Shown here piece after piece: positions 21,892 to 31,589 of a stretch of 64,000 nt of DNA; the first letter of the stretch is position 1, and every line of letters begins with the position of its first letter. The notes under the pieces are model-generated. The model had not been told where the DNA came from. It worked only from the letters and a program-made list of their open reading frames with translations, and ran no database searches. The DNA is taken from positions 3,224,001 to 3,288,000 of the forward strand of contig JAPNXP010000014.1 of assembly GCA_028753945.1 (NCBI GenBank), in the 5' to 3' direction. Made by a program: the position numbers and the translations under genes. Origin of the DNA: Hexactinellida sp. DTS-2022 (lineage: Eukaryota > Porifera > Hexactinellida).

Positions 21892-22425
21892 CCTATTATC
21901 ATTTCCAACTCCATAGCGTATTCTTTCCCGAACCTATTTACTGGCACTCGAAAGAAGAACATTCTTCGCCGAACACGTAGACAAAGATTGATGAGAGAAC
22001 GGCGAGAACGAGACCTACTCCGAAGTGAAGGAGGACGCAGTTATAAGTCCAGCTCTTTTGGCTCAGAAGTTACCCCGAGACCTCCCAAAAAGACACCTAC
22101 CAGATCCCGAGCGCGAGGCAGAGGCAGGGGAAAATTACCATCGACCCGAGGAAAGGGTGCCAAACGCTGCCTGATCCCAGCTGAAACCTCCGAGTCCTCC
22201 AACGAATCAGATGTTTCCACAGCTGGTGAAAGTTCCGATGGGGTTTGCGACATCTGTGAAAGACGCCAACCACCGCCCCAAACACACCGCACGATCTATG
22301 AGAAAGCGACGGTCCGATGGATATGCTGTGACGCCTGTGACAGCTGGTTTCACCTGTGCTGCACGGAATTAGATGAGGACCAGGACGTGGGTACCATTGA
22401 TTATAGATGTTATAAGTGTTTATGA
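21892..22425 (+). CDS. PHD-finger ORF with Arg-rich N-terminus
   Basis: The frame is open from 21892; the first ATG is at 21991. The N-terminal part is Arg-rich (RRTRRQRLMRERRERD), followed by a Ser/Pro/Arg/Gly-rich linker. The last 50 residues form a PHD zinc finger: CDIC, then CCDACDSWFHLCC, then YRCYKC, giving the C4HC3 ligands, with the stop two codons later. PHD fingers usually bind histone H3 tails. The ORF has clearly higher G+C than the flanks. A CCATAG acceptor-like site at about 21914 could make this the terminal exon of a longer gene. CCDxCDxWFH fingers of this kind are also found in LINE and DNA-transposon proteins (family knowledge), so host or transposon origin is open. A hammerhead-like motif lies 156 bp after the stop on the same strand. 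Confidence 0.65.
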   Translation, partial: PIIISNSIAYSFPNLFTGTRKKNILRRTRRQRLMRERRERDLLRSEGGRSYKSSSFGSEVTPRPPKKTPTRSRARGRGRGKLPSTRGKGAKRCLIPAETSESSNESDVSTAGESSDGVCDICERRQPPPQTHRTIYEKATVRWICCDACDSWFHLCCTELDEDQDVGTIDYRCYKCL

Positions 22426-22445
22426 TAAGTTATGCACAGTGATCT

Positions 22446-22490
22446 ACCGTTTCAAGCATTTTTTTTTTTTTTTGATGCTTGGTAGATCAT
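22446..22490 (+). repeat. Hairpin around a T-run after the PHD ORF
   Basis: GATCTACC..AAGCAT pairs with ATGCTTGGTAGATC across a run of about 15 T, with a five-base bulge. About 20 bp further on, GGACAATTGTCC (22509-22520) is a perfect palindrome within a looser TGATAATCA / TGATTATCA pair. Confidence 0.6.
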
Positions 22491-22581
22491 TTGATAATCA
22501 CCATGACGGACAATTGTCCTGAACTTTGATTATCACACCTTTTGATTGATTTTTTTTGTTCAAAACTCTCAAAACATAGGT

Positions 22582-22636
22582 GGTGTATTAAGCGAATGGT
22601 AGCTTAACTGATGAGTCCTTACCGGGATGAAACACC
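22582..22636 (+). ncRNA. Candidate type III hammerhead ribozyme
   Basis: All elements of a hammerhead core are present in order. Helix III is GGTGT (22582-22586) with ACACC (22632-22636). The cleavage nucleotide position 17 is A (22587), preceded by T16.1. Helix I is a perfect 6-bp TTAAGC / GCTTAA hairpin (22588-22593, 22602-22607) with an 8-nt loop. The core CTGATGA is at 22608-22614. Helix II is GTCC / GGAT (22615-22618, 22625-22628) with a 6-nt loop. GAA at 22629-22631 is followed by A15.1. Because helix III is the open helix, the layout is type III. Cleavage would fall after 22587. Whether the RNA is made or cleaves is not known from sequence. Confidence 0.8.
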
Positions 22637-22699
22637 TATTAATTTGTATGTTAACTGTAGACTGCCTAACTGATACACGTTGTGTCAGGAGGGAAACAT

Positions 22700-24285
22700 G
22701 TCGATCTAATCATTCAAATTTCGAGAAGATTCGGATTTAGACATGGTTTTGCTTTCTCAATCCATTTCAATCAAAAAATCAAAATTTTCAGAATTTGTTA
22801 TGATGACGTAGCATAAAAGTGAACTGCTCCCCTTGCCACCCTCTTTCTTTTGTAGATAAGAAATGTTAAAATCTCACCGTGGGAATACCCATAAGAAGAT
22901 ATTAGACTAATTTTATCTGTTTTAGGATATTTGGGTGGACTAATATAGAGTTGTGACAGATATAACTCAAATATATGTATATTTTCGTAATCCATGGTTC
23001 ATCATATACAGATTTATCATTTTTATGAAAATGACGTAACTTTAGTTTCCTGATCCAGAATTGTTCAAATTTTGAGATCAGATAACTAATAAGATAGTCG
23101 TATTTGTTCCTGTTTAGAAACAAAGGATTACTTATATATTAACGGCAACATATCGATTTAAAGAGAAAGTATGTGTCATCACTTTTTTTCAAAATCCTCT
23201 AATAAATCTTTTCAAAAATTTCGTAATATTAATATATTATTGTGCTCTTGTTGGATTTCAAATTTATAGGTTCTACATATTATATACAAAGAACTACAGG
23301 TTAAGTTATTTTCCTGAAAATTAGACCGGCAGTCTACGGTTAATTGCTGGGATTAATCGAAAAAACTTTGAAGACTTGTATCTCAAAACACGGTTTTTAA
23401 GACTTTGCCTATTAAAATCTCAAAAAATATTGATCGAAATGAGTTGAAACTTTCGGATATATTAGTATGCACTTCTAACATTAGCCTGACACTAGGAAGT
23501 TGGAATCCATAAATTATTCCCCAAGTTTAAATCGATAAGATCCAAAAATCTTAGAAAATTGATGCTTTTTCGACACTCCATGGTATATTAGATAAAAGAA
23601 TTGAAATTAAGTACAAATTCAGACTTGTTCTAGGATTTCCTTTCATTCCTAGTGTTGATGAACACTCAGTATAATTTTAGGAACTAACGCCCTTATAATA
23701 CTAGCTAAACAAATACGCAAAGTAGTGATTCTATTGTATTACGTCTATGAGAAGCCAAATTTTACATTTTCCAATGACATGCCAAAAATATAACTCTCAG
23801 AAATGTTTTCAATTCTTAAAAATCTTAGTTAGACTTATAGATCTTATGTTTATAGTGATTAGATTCCTTTTGAAAAAAACTATAGAATCTACCCATGACC
23901 CCTAATAGGATTTCGCGTACAGCATCCTTAATTAAAGGGCTTGATCTTCTCCTCAAGCTCCGTGAAACCGGCTTCAGCCTAACCACCGCATGTCTTTTTT
24001 GAAGATGCCAATTTGTCACATAATGGGCTTATACTTGACGAGAATTTTGTACCATTTCTAGAAATCATCATCTTTGTTCCTGATATTTCCATGGTCTCGG
24101 GAATGGTTGCAGCTATTCCTTCCCAAATAGCGTTCTTATCTTCGAAAGATAGTATACTACTAAAATGCACAGAGTTTAGATATATTCTCCAAGACTAAAT
24201 CTACTAAACTGTTAGTCTCTAGGTTTGAGAAATTCTTTGATTGGGTTTGACAGACATTAAGGAGTAGAAAATGGTTTGTATGATT
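22700..24285. other. AT-rich stretch without recognised genes
   Basis: No gene or bounded element recognised. ORFs of 60-75 codons are AT-driven. The segment at 23880-24190 is slightly less AT-rich, with short overlapping ORFs on both strands, but none shows a known domain. Confidence 0.45.
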
Positions 24286-24289
24286 ATTA

Positions 24290-25207
24290 TCTATATATAT
24301 ATAAAAGACAATGTCTGTCTGTCCTCACATCTCGTCTGAGATGCCTGAACCGATCTCTACCAAATTTTGCATATTATCTAGGAATTACCTCACCACTCCA
24401 GATAAGGAATTTTTAAGAAAAAGATTCACATCTCCCATCCCCAAGGTGACAAAACCTTTAACCAATTAAATTCGAGGGTTGTCCCAGTATGGATTAGCAT
24501 CTTCATTCAATTAGTATAAAAGGATTTTTATGTCTCTATCAATTGTTAAGTGTCCAGTGTAGAATGCTCAACTGAGACTATTTTATTTGGGCGAGAGTAA
24601 ATAAATTCATCCAATCAGTTATTTGTGTTCCGTTTGTATAGCTGAACATTGTATTCCTATATGATTTCCCATAATATAAACAACAATTGAATATACATAT
24701 AGACCAATAAATTCAACCTTACATTTGTGTTGTTGGACAATTTAATAGTCATACCTATTGCTATACAGTCAGGTCTGCTTATTATGAACAAGATTTCGTC
24801 TGCTTATTGTGAAGATTTTTTATTATGAACAAGACTTATGGTCCCAATTTAACAACTTACATAGAGTTTGTATTAAGTTGAGTTCGGTTTTACGAAGTCT
24901 CTATTATGAACACAATTTTTGGTCCCTTGAATGTTCATAATAAATGAACCTGACTGTATATAGATCGGGTTGACATATTTTGTCAAATTCAGTCATAATT
25001 TACGTACATACAAAATCCAAACCTGTTATCAACTATACGTATGCCACTTAAAAAACGTTCGCGTGTTGGTAATGATTGTAAACAAACGCCCAATACAGCG
25101 AGAAAGCGATTAAAACGTGAAAATGAAACTGACCACCAAAGACAAAGCGTAGAAAAGCGTAGTAAACTAGCAGAAAAATGCCGCCCAGGGGGCGGTTTTT
25201 CGGCTAG
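24290..25207 (+). mobile_element. Helitron, internally deleted, both ends present
   Basis: The 5' end TCTATATATATATAAAAG followed by ACAATGTCTGTCTGTCC is the familiar Helitron start, preceded by A. The 3' end has a hairpin CCGCCC-AGG-GGGCGG (25181-25195), then TTTTTCGG and CTAG (25204-25207), followed by T. Insertion between A and T, no inverted repeats and no duplication all fit a Helitron. It contains the first codons of a protein (25041 onward) that run straight into the 3' terminus, so it arose by loss of the whole Rep/helicase body. A pogo MITE sits at 24766-24956. Confidence 0.88.
24766..24956. mobile_element. Pogo-like MITE, family 4, copy 2, nested in Helitron
   Basis: Begins CAGTCAGGTCTGCTTATTAT, ends AATGAACCTGACTG, with TA on each side. 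It has the same 191-bp length as the copy at 6837-7027, in the opposite orientation. Confidence 0.9.
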
Positions 25208-25280
25208 TACAGGGCCCGCGCCACCGGGGGTGTCCGGACACCCACTGCCTCAAGGAAATGAAGCGGTGCTTGTACAGTGA
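25041..25280 (+). pseudogene. N-terminus of a Helitron Rep/helicase protein
   Basis: The ATG at 25041 opens a highly charged sequence, MPLKKRSRVGNDCKQ, followed by ARKRLKRENETDHQRQS and EKRSKLAEKC, the Arg/Lys/Glu-rich start usual for Helitron and associated PIF1-type proteins. After about 47 residues the frame enters the element's 3' hairpin and leaves the Helitron at 25207; the remaining codons are flank sequence. No Rep HUH motif or helicase motif is present. It is a remnant of the autonomous parent's start codon region. Confidence 0.65.
25225..25245. repeat. Perfect palindrome next to the Helitron
   Basis: GGGTGTCCGGACACCC is a 16-bp perfect palindrome in a locally GC-rich patch (25205-25320) with further GGACACCCACT repeats. 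It may be the end of another element; none was identified. Confidence 0.5.
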
Positions 25281-25358
25281 CACCCACTAGACTATACAGT
25301 GGACACCCACTACACCCACACTTCATAATACGTGGCGCCGGCAATGTAGTAGTATATA

Positions 25359-25840
25359 CACTACCCGGACAAAAGTATTCGACCACCCAACAACATTTTC
25401 CCATTTAAAATAGTACTATAGTAGGTTGAACAATTGAAGATTGTGTTTTCAAATTACATGAGATATTGATATTTCGATTACAAATTCGTATTGTGCGCAT
25501 TCGAATTAACATTTGTAGAAGCATTCAATTCAATCCCTTTTTGATTTGGTTAAAAATTATCATCCTGTGCCACTATATACCACTTTTCCCAAAATGCCAC
25601 TATGGGAGAGATGGTAACAACGAGCAGATGTTGCCATTTGATGATAATTTCAACCCAATTAATATGTAATCAATTTGAAAGCATCTAAAATGGGTAATTC
25701 GAATGCGTAGAATACGAATCTGAAATCAAAATAGCAGTATGTCATAAAGTTTTAATACATTGAACAATATTATTAGACCTACTATAGTACTATTTTCAAT
25801 GGGAAATGTTGGGTGGTCGAATACTTTTGTCCGGGTACTG
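25359..25840. mobile_element. Tc1/mariner-like MITE, complete
   Basis: The left end CACTACCCGGACAAAAGTAT continues TCGACCACCCAACA; the right end is the mirror TGTTGGGTGGTCGAATAC then TTTTGTCCGGGTACTG. TA flanks both sides (25357-25358, 25841-25842). GGACAAAAGTAT is a common Tc1-type terminal motif. The internal ORF has no domain. Confidence 0.88.
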
Positions 25841-26294
25841 TATTTTACACTGGTTTATCATAATTTATACTAGCCAAATGTGTTTTAAAATGTCGTATTC
25901 ATATCATCATAATTACACCAATTTCGCAATTAACTTTATAAGGTATACAATTAGTGAAATGATTTTTGATGTTTTAATTATATTTATATTTGGTACGAAA
26001 AAGTGACATTAATTTAAATTGAAAGTAAATATTATTTTAATTAATTATGATCATGACAAAGTTAAACAAATGGAGCTGAGGACTTCAAATTGAAAGGAAA
26101 ACATATTATAAGAAATTTATTACCAGTATTTGGGAATTCTTTTGGAATCAGGACTGTAAACTGCAAAAATTATATTGATTTATCAACTTAAGGTACCACT
26201 TAACTAGACTTTAAAAAATTGTATGAAAACTTATTAAACTAAGTAATTTCCAGAAAAACTAAGTATTCTGCTCAAATCTAAGTTTAAACTACTA

Positions 26295-26977
26295 CAGTCA
26301 ACTCCCTTTATAACTAAGTCGGAAATGAGGAAGTATTACGAAGTCATTCATTGGTCCTGGAATTCTTCTATCTCATTACTTTATTAAAACTTCGGTTACA
26401 AAGAAATGGATATAATGAATTTCCGCTTAATACGAAGTCTTAAAATCACATATAGCCTCTAAACAATTGATTTACTTCGGTTATAACCAGGGGTGGTGAA
26501 TCTGCTGTTAACAGCCATTTTGGCTGTTTGCTGTTAACAGATAACTATTTGCTGTTAATAGCTAAGAATTCGTCCCCAATTCCTTAACGAATTCAAGTCG
26601 CCTTTAAGCTGTTAACAGCCAATTCAAGCTGTTCAAATTCAATAATTATATCAGTAAAAATTAAGAACAAGGGACAAGCAATGAAAGTTATTGCTCAAAA
26701 ATGTTTAAATTCGAATTGTATATCGTATTTACATAATAGTGAAAATTGAAACTAAATGATTATATAATAATATTTCAATTATTGCATTGGTCAGCAACTA
26801 GCTGTAAACAGCTTCGATTTTCATTTGCTGTTAACAGCCAGTTGCTGTTAACAGCTTGGCTGTTTCCATTTCTGGTTATAACGAATTCTACCTATAACAA
26901 ACTCCGCTTATAACATACTCCGCATATAACGAAATGAAACTACGCCTCGAGCAATTCGTTATAACTGGAGTTGACTG
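26295..26977. mobile_element. Pogo-like MITE, family 5, with a nested hAT MITE
   Basis: Ends CAGTCAACTCCCTTTATAAC and ATAACTGGAGTTGACTG, with TA on both sides (26293-26294, 26978-26979). TTCGTTATAAC motifs recur. The insert at 26488-26874 accounts for more than half its length. Confidence 0.88.
26488..26874. mobile_element. hAT MITE nested in pogo MITE
   Basis: CAGGGGTGGTGAAT at the left and a degenerate TTTCCATTTCTG at the right are flanked by an exact 8-bp duplication GTTATAAC (26480-26487, 26875-26882). GCTGTTAACAGC palindromes (12 bp) or close variants occur about eight times. Confidence 0.88.
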
Positions 26978-27269
26978 TATTACTTAGTTTTGCTTTATGA
27001 ATACATACATAGTTTTTGCTAAGCATGAAAAAAATACTTAGTTTTCTGGGAAATACTTAGTTTGACTTAGTTTATGTTAAGTTTAAGTTTAAGTAGTTTA
27101 GTGAACAAGGCCCCAGGAGCCTCCAAAACTTAAAGCTTGTGCTTAGTTTAGCAAAAGCTAAGTAGGTATTTTAACAAAGCAAAACTAACTTTAGTTAAAA
27201 ACTTAGTTCTGAGCAAAAGTTTTACTTAGTTTAAGTTTTAGATAAGTAGTTTAGTGAATAAGGCCTCAG

Positions 27270-27355
27270 GTTACTTTGACCCCATTAAGCGGAGAAAGCT
27301 ATTATCCGATCCGGTGGATCGTGGATCTATTAAGCGGAGTCGACTGTATATTATG
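27270..27355. mobile_element. Fragment of a pogo-like MITE
   Basis: ATTAAGCGGAGTCGACTGTA at about 27329-27348 is a pogo-type right end, preceded by TTAAGCGGAGAAAG in repeat. A similar end, TTAAGCAGAGTCGACTGTA, occurs at about 33163-33182. The left ends are not recognised. Confidence 0.5.
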
Positions 27356-27384
27356 ATTTTGGATGGGAATTGATTTGAATAATT

Positions 27385-27960
27385 TTGCATAATAGAGATA
27401 ATGAGATTATTACCAGATAAAGAATTTAGTGCAAATAATCTCATTATCTCAAAGATTATTGAAGTTAGGCCTAGAAAATGTATTATCAATGAATAGGAAG
27501 TTATCTATTGCGGATAGATCAGTACCAGCATAGTTTACATAAAATAGATAGTTTTTGAGTTAAGGCTCATTTTAAGAAATATGCATTTCCCTGGCAACCG
27601 AGGAATGTGTCAACATTCCATTTATAATTTCGATATATTTAATTCAACTAGTCATGGACATCCTCATGTTCCAATTTTGAACATTTACAAAGTGTTTAAC
27701 TATGTTAAAAGAAGGCTATAAAAACACGATAATTCCCACTAAAAATAGCGATTAAGTAATCAAATGGTGATATATCACAATTCTAAAGTGTGTTATGTAT
27801 GCCTTGATATCATGTTCCTAACTTCCTATATAATTAGAATGCATTTCTCAAGGCTGTCATTACTAGCTATTGAGATAAAGATATGACAGCTAATAATCAA
27901 TGGACTTTAAGTAATCCATGGTTCGGAGTAGTAGTAAGGCCTTATATGACGAAGGTCACG
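27385..27960 (-). mobile_element. P-like MITE, copy 1, one end lost
   Basis: Reading the minus strand from 27960: CGTGACCTTCGTCATATAAG, then GGCCTTAC, CCATGG, the middle segment with TAGTTGAATTAAATATATCG, ending at the TTTGAGATAATGAG hairpin near 27390. It is collinear with the complete copy 44122-44875 but lacks its other terminus. Confidence 0.8.
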
Positions 27961-28473
27961 CTCCCAGCCTTCCTTCCTTTGAAGGTTGACAGAGAAATAC
28001 TGATAGCAAAAAAATGAATGGCATCATTTAGGAACAAGTATGTAGCTTCATTATGAATTCTGGACGACCAATATTCCAGCCGCTTACAACATATACTACT
28101 CACTTTTGTATATAATTTAAATGTGTGTTCTGTAATGCAAATAGAATATTTTTGGATTCTTTCGAACTCAAAAATACAATGTGTCGGCCACAATTGACCA
28201 CTTAAGGGACATTTCGAAGGTATCAAAACTTCTTCAATTCAAGTCCAATCCAATTTTTAAGCTGATATTGGTAATCAAAATTAAAATTGACGTCGTTCAA
28301 CTGGCCACTTGAAACAAATTTTCCCGTACGACGCAAGAATGTTGATGAAATTTAGCAACATTCATCATTCTCAAAATTTGTCCTTACCGCGTAGAGTGAG
28401 CCCTTGGTCGACTCCACTCAACTTCCTGATGCTAGTTATACAAATCCGGAGTCTCATTTGGCGCTATTGTACG

Positions 28474-29556
28474 CAGAGGGTCCTGGCTGGAATACGGATT
28501 TACGGATTTGGAGTCCGTTAAATCCGTTATTTACGGATCTGGAAAAATTCTCTAATCCATTCCAAATCCGTAAATATTCGGATTTTTAATGGGGTTGAAA
28601 ATAATTCTCAAATATTTCGAAAATCCTTTATGATAATATGGTATAAAGGAATTTTGGAATGAGAATTCACTTTGTACCTCCTAATTTTAGATAAATATAC
28701 CAAGATTGAAACCGAATACTGATATATTTGGTTGAACCGAATATTATTTGCCACTATTCGGTATTCGGTTGCCAACCTGAAATCACTATTCTATATTCGG
28801 TCTCCCGACCGAATATTATCAGTATTCGTATTCGGTTGACGTAACCGAATATCAACAGTATTTGTATTCGGTTGACGTAACCGAGTATTATTTGTGTTCG
28901 TAATCTGCAGTGTATTATACAGCCATTAGTAATTAAGCCTAAACACAAATTAATGTTATGGTATGGGAGAAGATTCCAATTTTTCGCGCTCCTAATTATC
29001 TTTTTCCTAAATCATATTCCAAAAGGAGCGTCTCGAGCTCCTGGATAATTACCTGGTATTCGGTTGACGTAACCAAATATTATCAGTATTCGTATTCGGT
29101 TGACGTAACCGAATATTACCAGTTTTCGTATTCGGTTGAAGCAACGAAAATTATCCGTATTCGTATTCGGTTACTCAACTAAATATCAGTATTCGTATTC
29201 GGCAGGGCAACTATTCATGAATACTGATATTCGGTTCGAGCGGTTTCAACCTTGAAATATACACATGATGCCTACTATTAAGACTTCTAAACCAACCATC
29301 TGGGTCTACAAATCTATATTTATAAGCAATTAAAAATGTATTGGGAAAACGTATGGATTTGAAAATCCCTATGGATTTGAAAATCCCTATGGATTTGGAA
29401 GTTCGTATGGATTTAGGAAATCCGTATGAAAAAAAAATCAGCTACGGACAGAGGGTTCGTATGGATTACGGATTTCGCATATGGAATTATATTTCTAGAT
29501 GAGATGGATTATGGATCGGATATGGATACGGGTTCCGGATCCATTCGGACCCTCTG
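28474..29556. mobile_element. hAT-like element with an exact 8-bp duplication, composite
   Basis: Ends CAGAGGGTCC and GGACCCTCTG are perfect inverts, and ATTGTACG is duplicated exactly at 28466-28473 and 29557-29564. The outer part carries many ATCCGTA/TACGGAT motifs. The interior (about 28700-29250) is an older-style insert of ATTCGGTTGACGTAACCGAA repeats, itself holding a small MITE at 28910-29055. No transposase ORF. Confidence 0.9.
28700..29250. repeat. Palindromic ATTCGGTTGACGTAACCGAAT repeat array
   Basis: At least six copies of TATTCGGTTGACGTAACCGA or close variants are spread over both sides of a central MITE. Each copy is a near-palindrome (TTCGGTTGACGTAACCGAA, with TCGGTT and AACCGA arms). 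The array is probably the terminal region of an element inserted within 28474-29556, but its exact ends are unclear. Confidence 0.7.
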
Positions 29557-29850
29557 ATTGTACGAGTTAGTCAGCTTCTGTACACAAAATCCATACGTTT
29601 ATTATCAATGATGTTTTTGTTATGATACTATTGCATTATATATGTAGTATATTCGTGTTAACCAAAATGATTTTCATTTAATAGGCAACGAATGGTACTG
29701 AAAAGAACTCAAAATTTGTACGTCATATCCGGAGTTTCGTACTTACAAAAGTCCACTGTTTAAAAGTTATAATTTGGTAACTACACAGCCCATTATATAC
29801 ACAAAGTCAGGTACCATATTTATTCGAATAGTAGCCTAGGCGATTATTGT

Positions 29851-30150
29851 TACTGTGCAGACTATAGTATAGTATAGTGGCCCAGTATGGAATCACTGCC
29901 TTTATTTATTTATTTATTACTGTGCCGACTATACTATAGTATAGTGGCCCAGTATTGATCTTACTGCCTTTATTTTTACTGTGCCGACTATACTATAGTA
30001 TAGTGGACCAGTATTGGAATCACTGCCTTTATTACTGTGCCGACTATACTATAGTATAGTGGCCCAGTATTGGAATCACTTTTACTGTGCCGACTATACT
30101 ATAGTATAGTGGCCCAGTATTGGAATCACTGCCTTTATTTTTATTATTTT
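29851..30150 (+). repeat. Palindromic tandem array, five units
   Basis: Five units of about 50-65 bp begin ACTGTGCCG, contain the 18-bp perfect palindrome ACTATACTATAGTATAGT (the first unit is slightly altered), continue GGCCCAGTATTGGAATCACT and end in a GCCTTTATT spacer of variable length. The array directly precedes the repeat body at 30160. The same array-plus-body arrangement occurs at 54681-54960. Confidence 0.9.
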
Positions 30151-30159
30151 TATTTTTTC

Positions 30160-31570
30160 TCCGTAGCAGGTGCCTGGCCACACCTAAATACATGGAGGGC
30201 TGAAACTTGGCATGTAGGTGCGTATGGACCGTCTAATTTGCACCTGGGGTTACGATTTTTGATTAACGAATTTTGGACACATCTTTAACACCTTTCAAAA
30301 TTTGTCTGGTCCATAACTCAAAATATGTTTTACTAAACCCCCAAATTTTATTTCACATTTGGATTCACCATAAAATTCTGCGTCTAATGGGAGAAGAATA
30401 TTTTCAAAAATATGTTTAATTTCAGCCATAAATGGGGTTTGAAATTTCTTTGTTTACTCACACTTCAATTTCAGTAAAAGTGTTAAATCAAATTCTATTG
30501 TTTCAACTTGTAATAATTATATTGATTTAACTTGTTAAATCCTACTCTAGTGATTCTACTTGCGATAATTATATTGATTTAACTTATAAATTACAGCTGG
30601 CTTCTATTTAATTCTAGTATTACTATACAATGGATTAAATAAAATATAATGATATAAGGAATTTGTTGACTAAACTCAAATCACCGTGGATAACATTGCT
30701 AAAATAAATAACTAATAATTTAATTTATTATCAATAAGTAATGAATGAATGGCATTAAACTAAAGATGGTTTATGATAGAACCGTTAAGATTTTACATAC
30801 CACAACAACGACAGATTAAGTGATTATATTTATTTCGGCGAGAATATTCTTGCACAATTAATGTACTGACATATTTAATTCAAATTAATTCGCTGTGTTT
30901 GCGTATAGAGATGGTTCAAAATAGATTATTGGGGTTATCGAGTGCGTGGAATTCAAATATTATAGTGAAATTCAATTTAAATTAATAATTATTGCAAATA
31001 TTTGAACTTAATTTATTTTGCTGTATATAATAATGGTGTTAAATAATTAATAAATTAATTAAATATTTTTACTAATTAGCTAAATTTCATTAATCTCAGA
31101 GATGATACAAGATAGAAACAAACTTTCAATTTATCAATTGGTCCTTATGCCAGGTACCACCTATACAAGTGGGTCTTGACAACTTGAGGTGATTATGACA
31201 TCGTCAAAAAAATGTATTTTTACAATTTTGTGAATTAAATAATTCGCATGGGTTGGTAGGAGTTGGGTGAATACCCAAACGGCACCTAAAAAATGCTGAC
31301 TCAGCACATATTATATTCTACTGAAACTTGAATATCTCTCAAATGAAGTGAGCTAAAACGAAACTTCCAACTCACTAAGGGTCGTTGCCTTTTGAATCAC
31401 TTTTCTGAAATAGTTTAACACCTTCATAATGATGATGACATGGCGAAAAAAAATCCAAAATTGCAGCCTGTGCCGACAGCATGTTCCATTGGAGGCACTA
31501 TCAATAAACCACCACCAAAATATAGTGCCACCAAAGGAACATGCGTCGGCACAGCTGCAATTTTGGATTT
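30160..31570 (+). repeat. Unclassified composite repeat, body copy 1
   Basis: Starts TCTCCGTAGCAGGTGCC, continues GGCTGAAACTTGGCATGTAG and TTTGCACCTGGGGTTACG, then a long AT-rich part (30480-30780), and ends with the hairpin GCAGCCTGTGCCGACAGC .. GCGTCGGCACAGCTGC at about 31455-31560. The 30820-31570 part matches 7860-8590 in reverse. No ORF of note. Class undecided: no target duplication or typical termini were found. Confidence 0.75.
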
Positions 31571-31589
31571 TATTTTATATATTTATTTT

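Noticed and set aside
22446..22490. Rho-independent terminator
   Set aside because: A hairpin with a T-run in the loop, in a eukaryotic context, is not a bacterial terminator.
29851..30150. Regular palindromic repeats resembling a CRISPR array
   Set aside because: The sequence between repeats is nearly the same in every unit and the context is eukaryotic. It is a tandem repeat, not an array with unique spacers.
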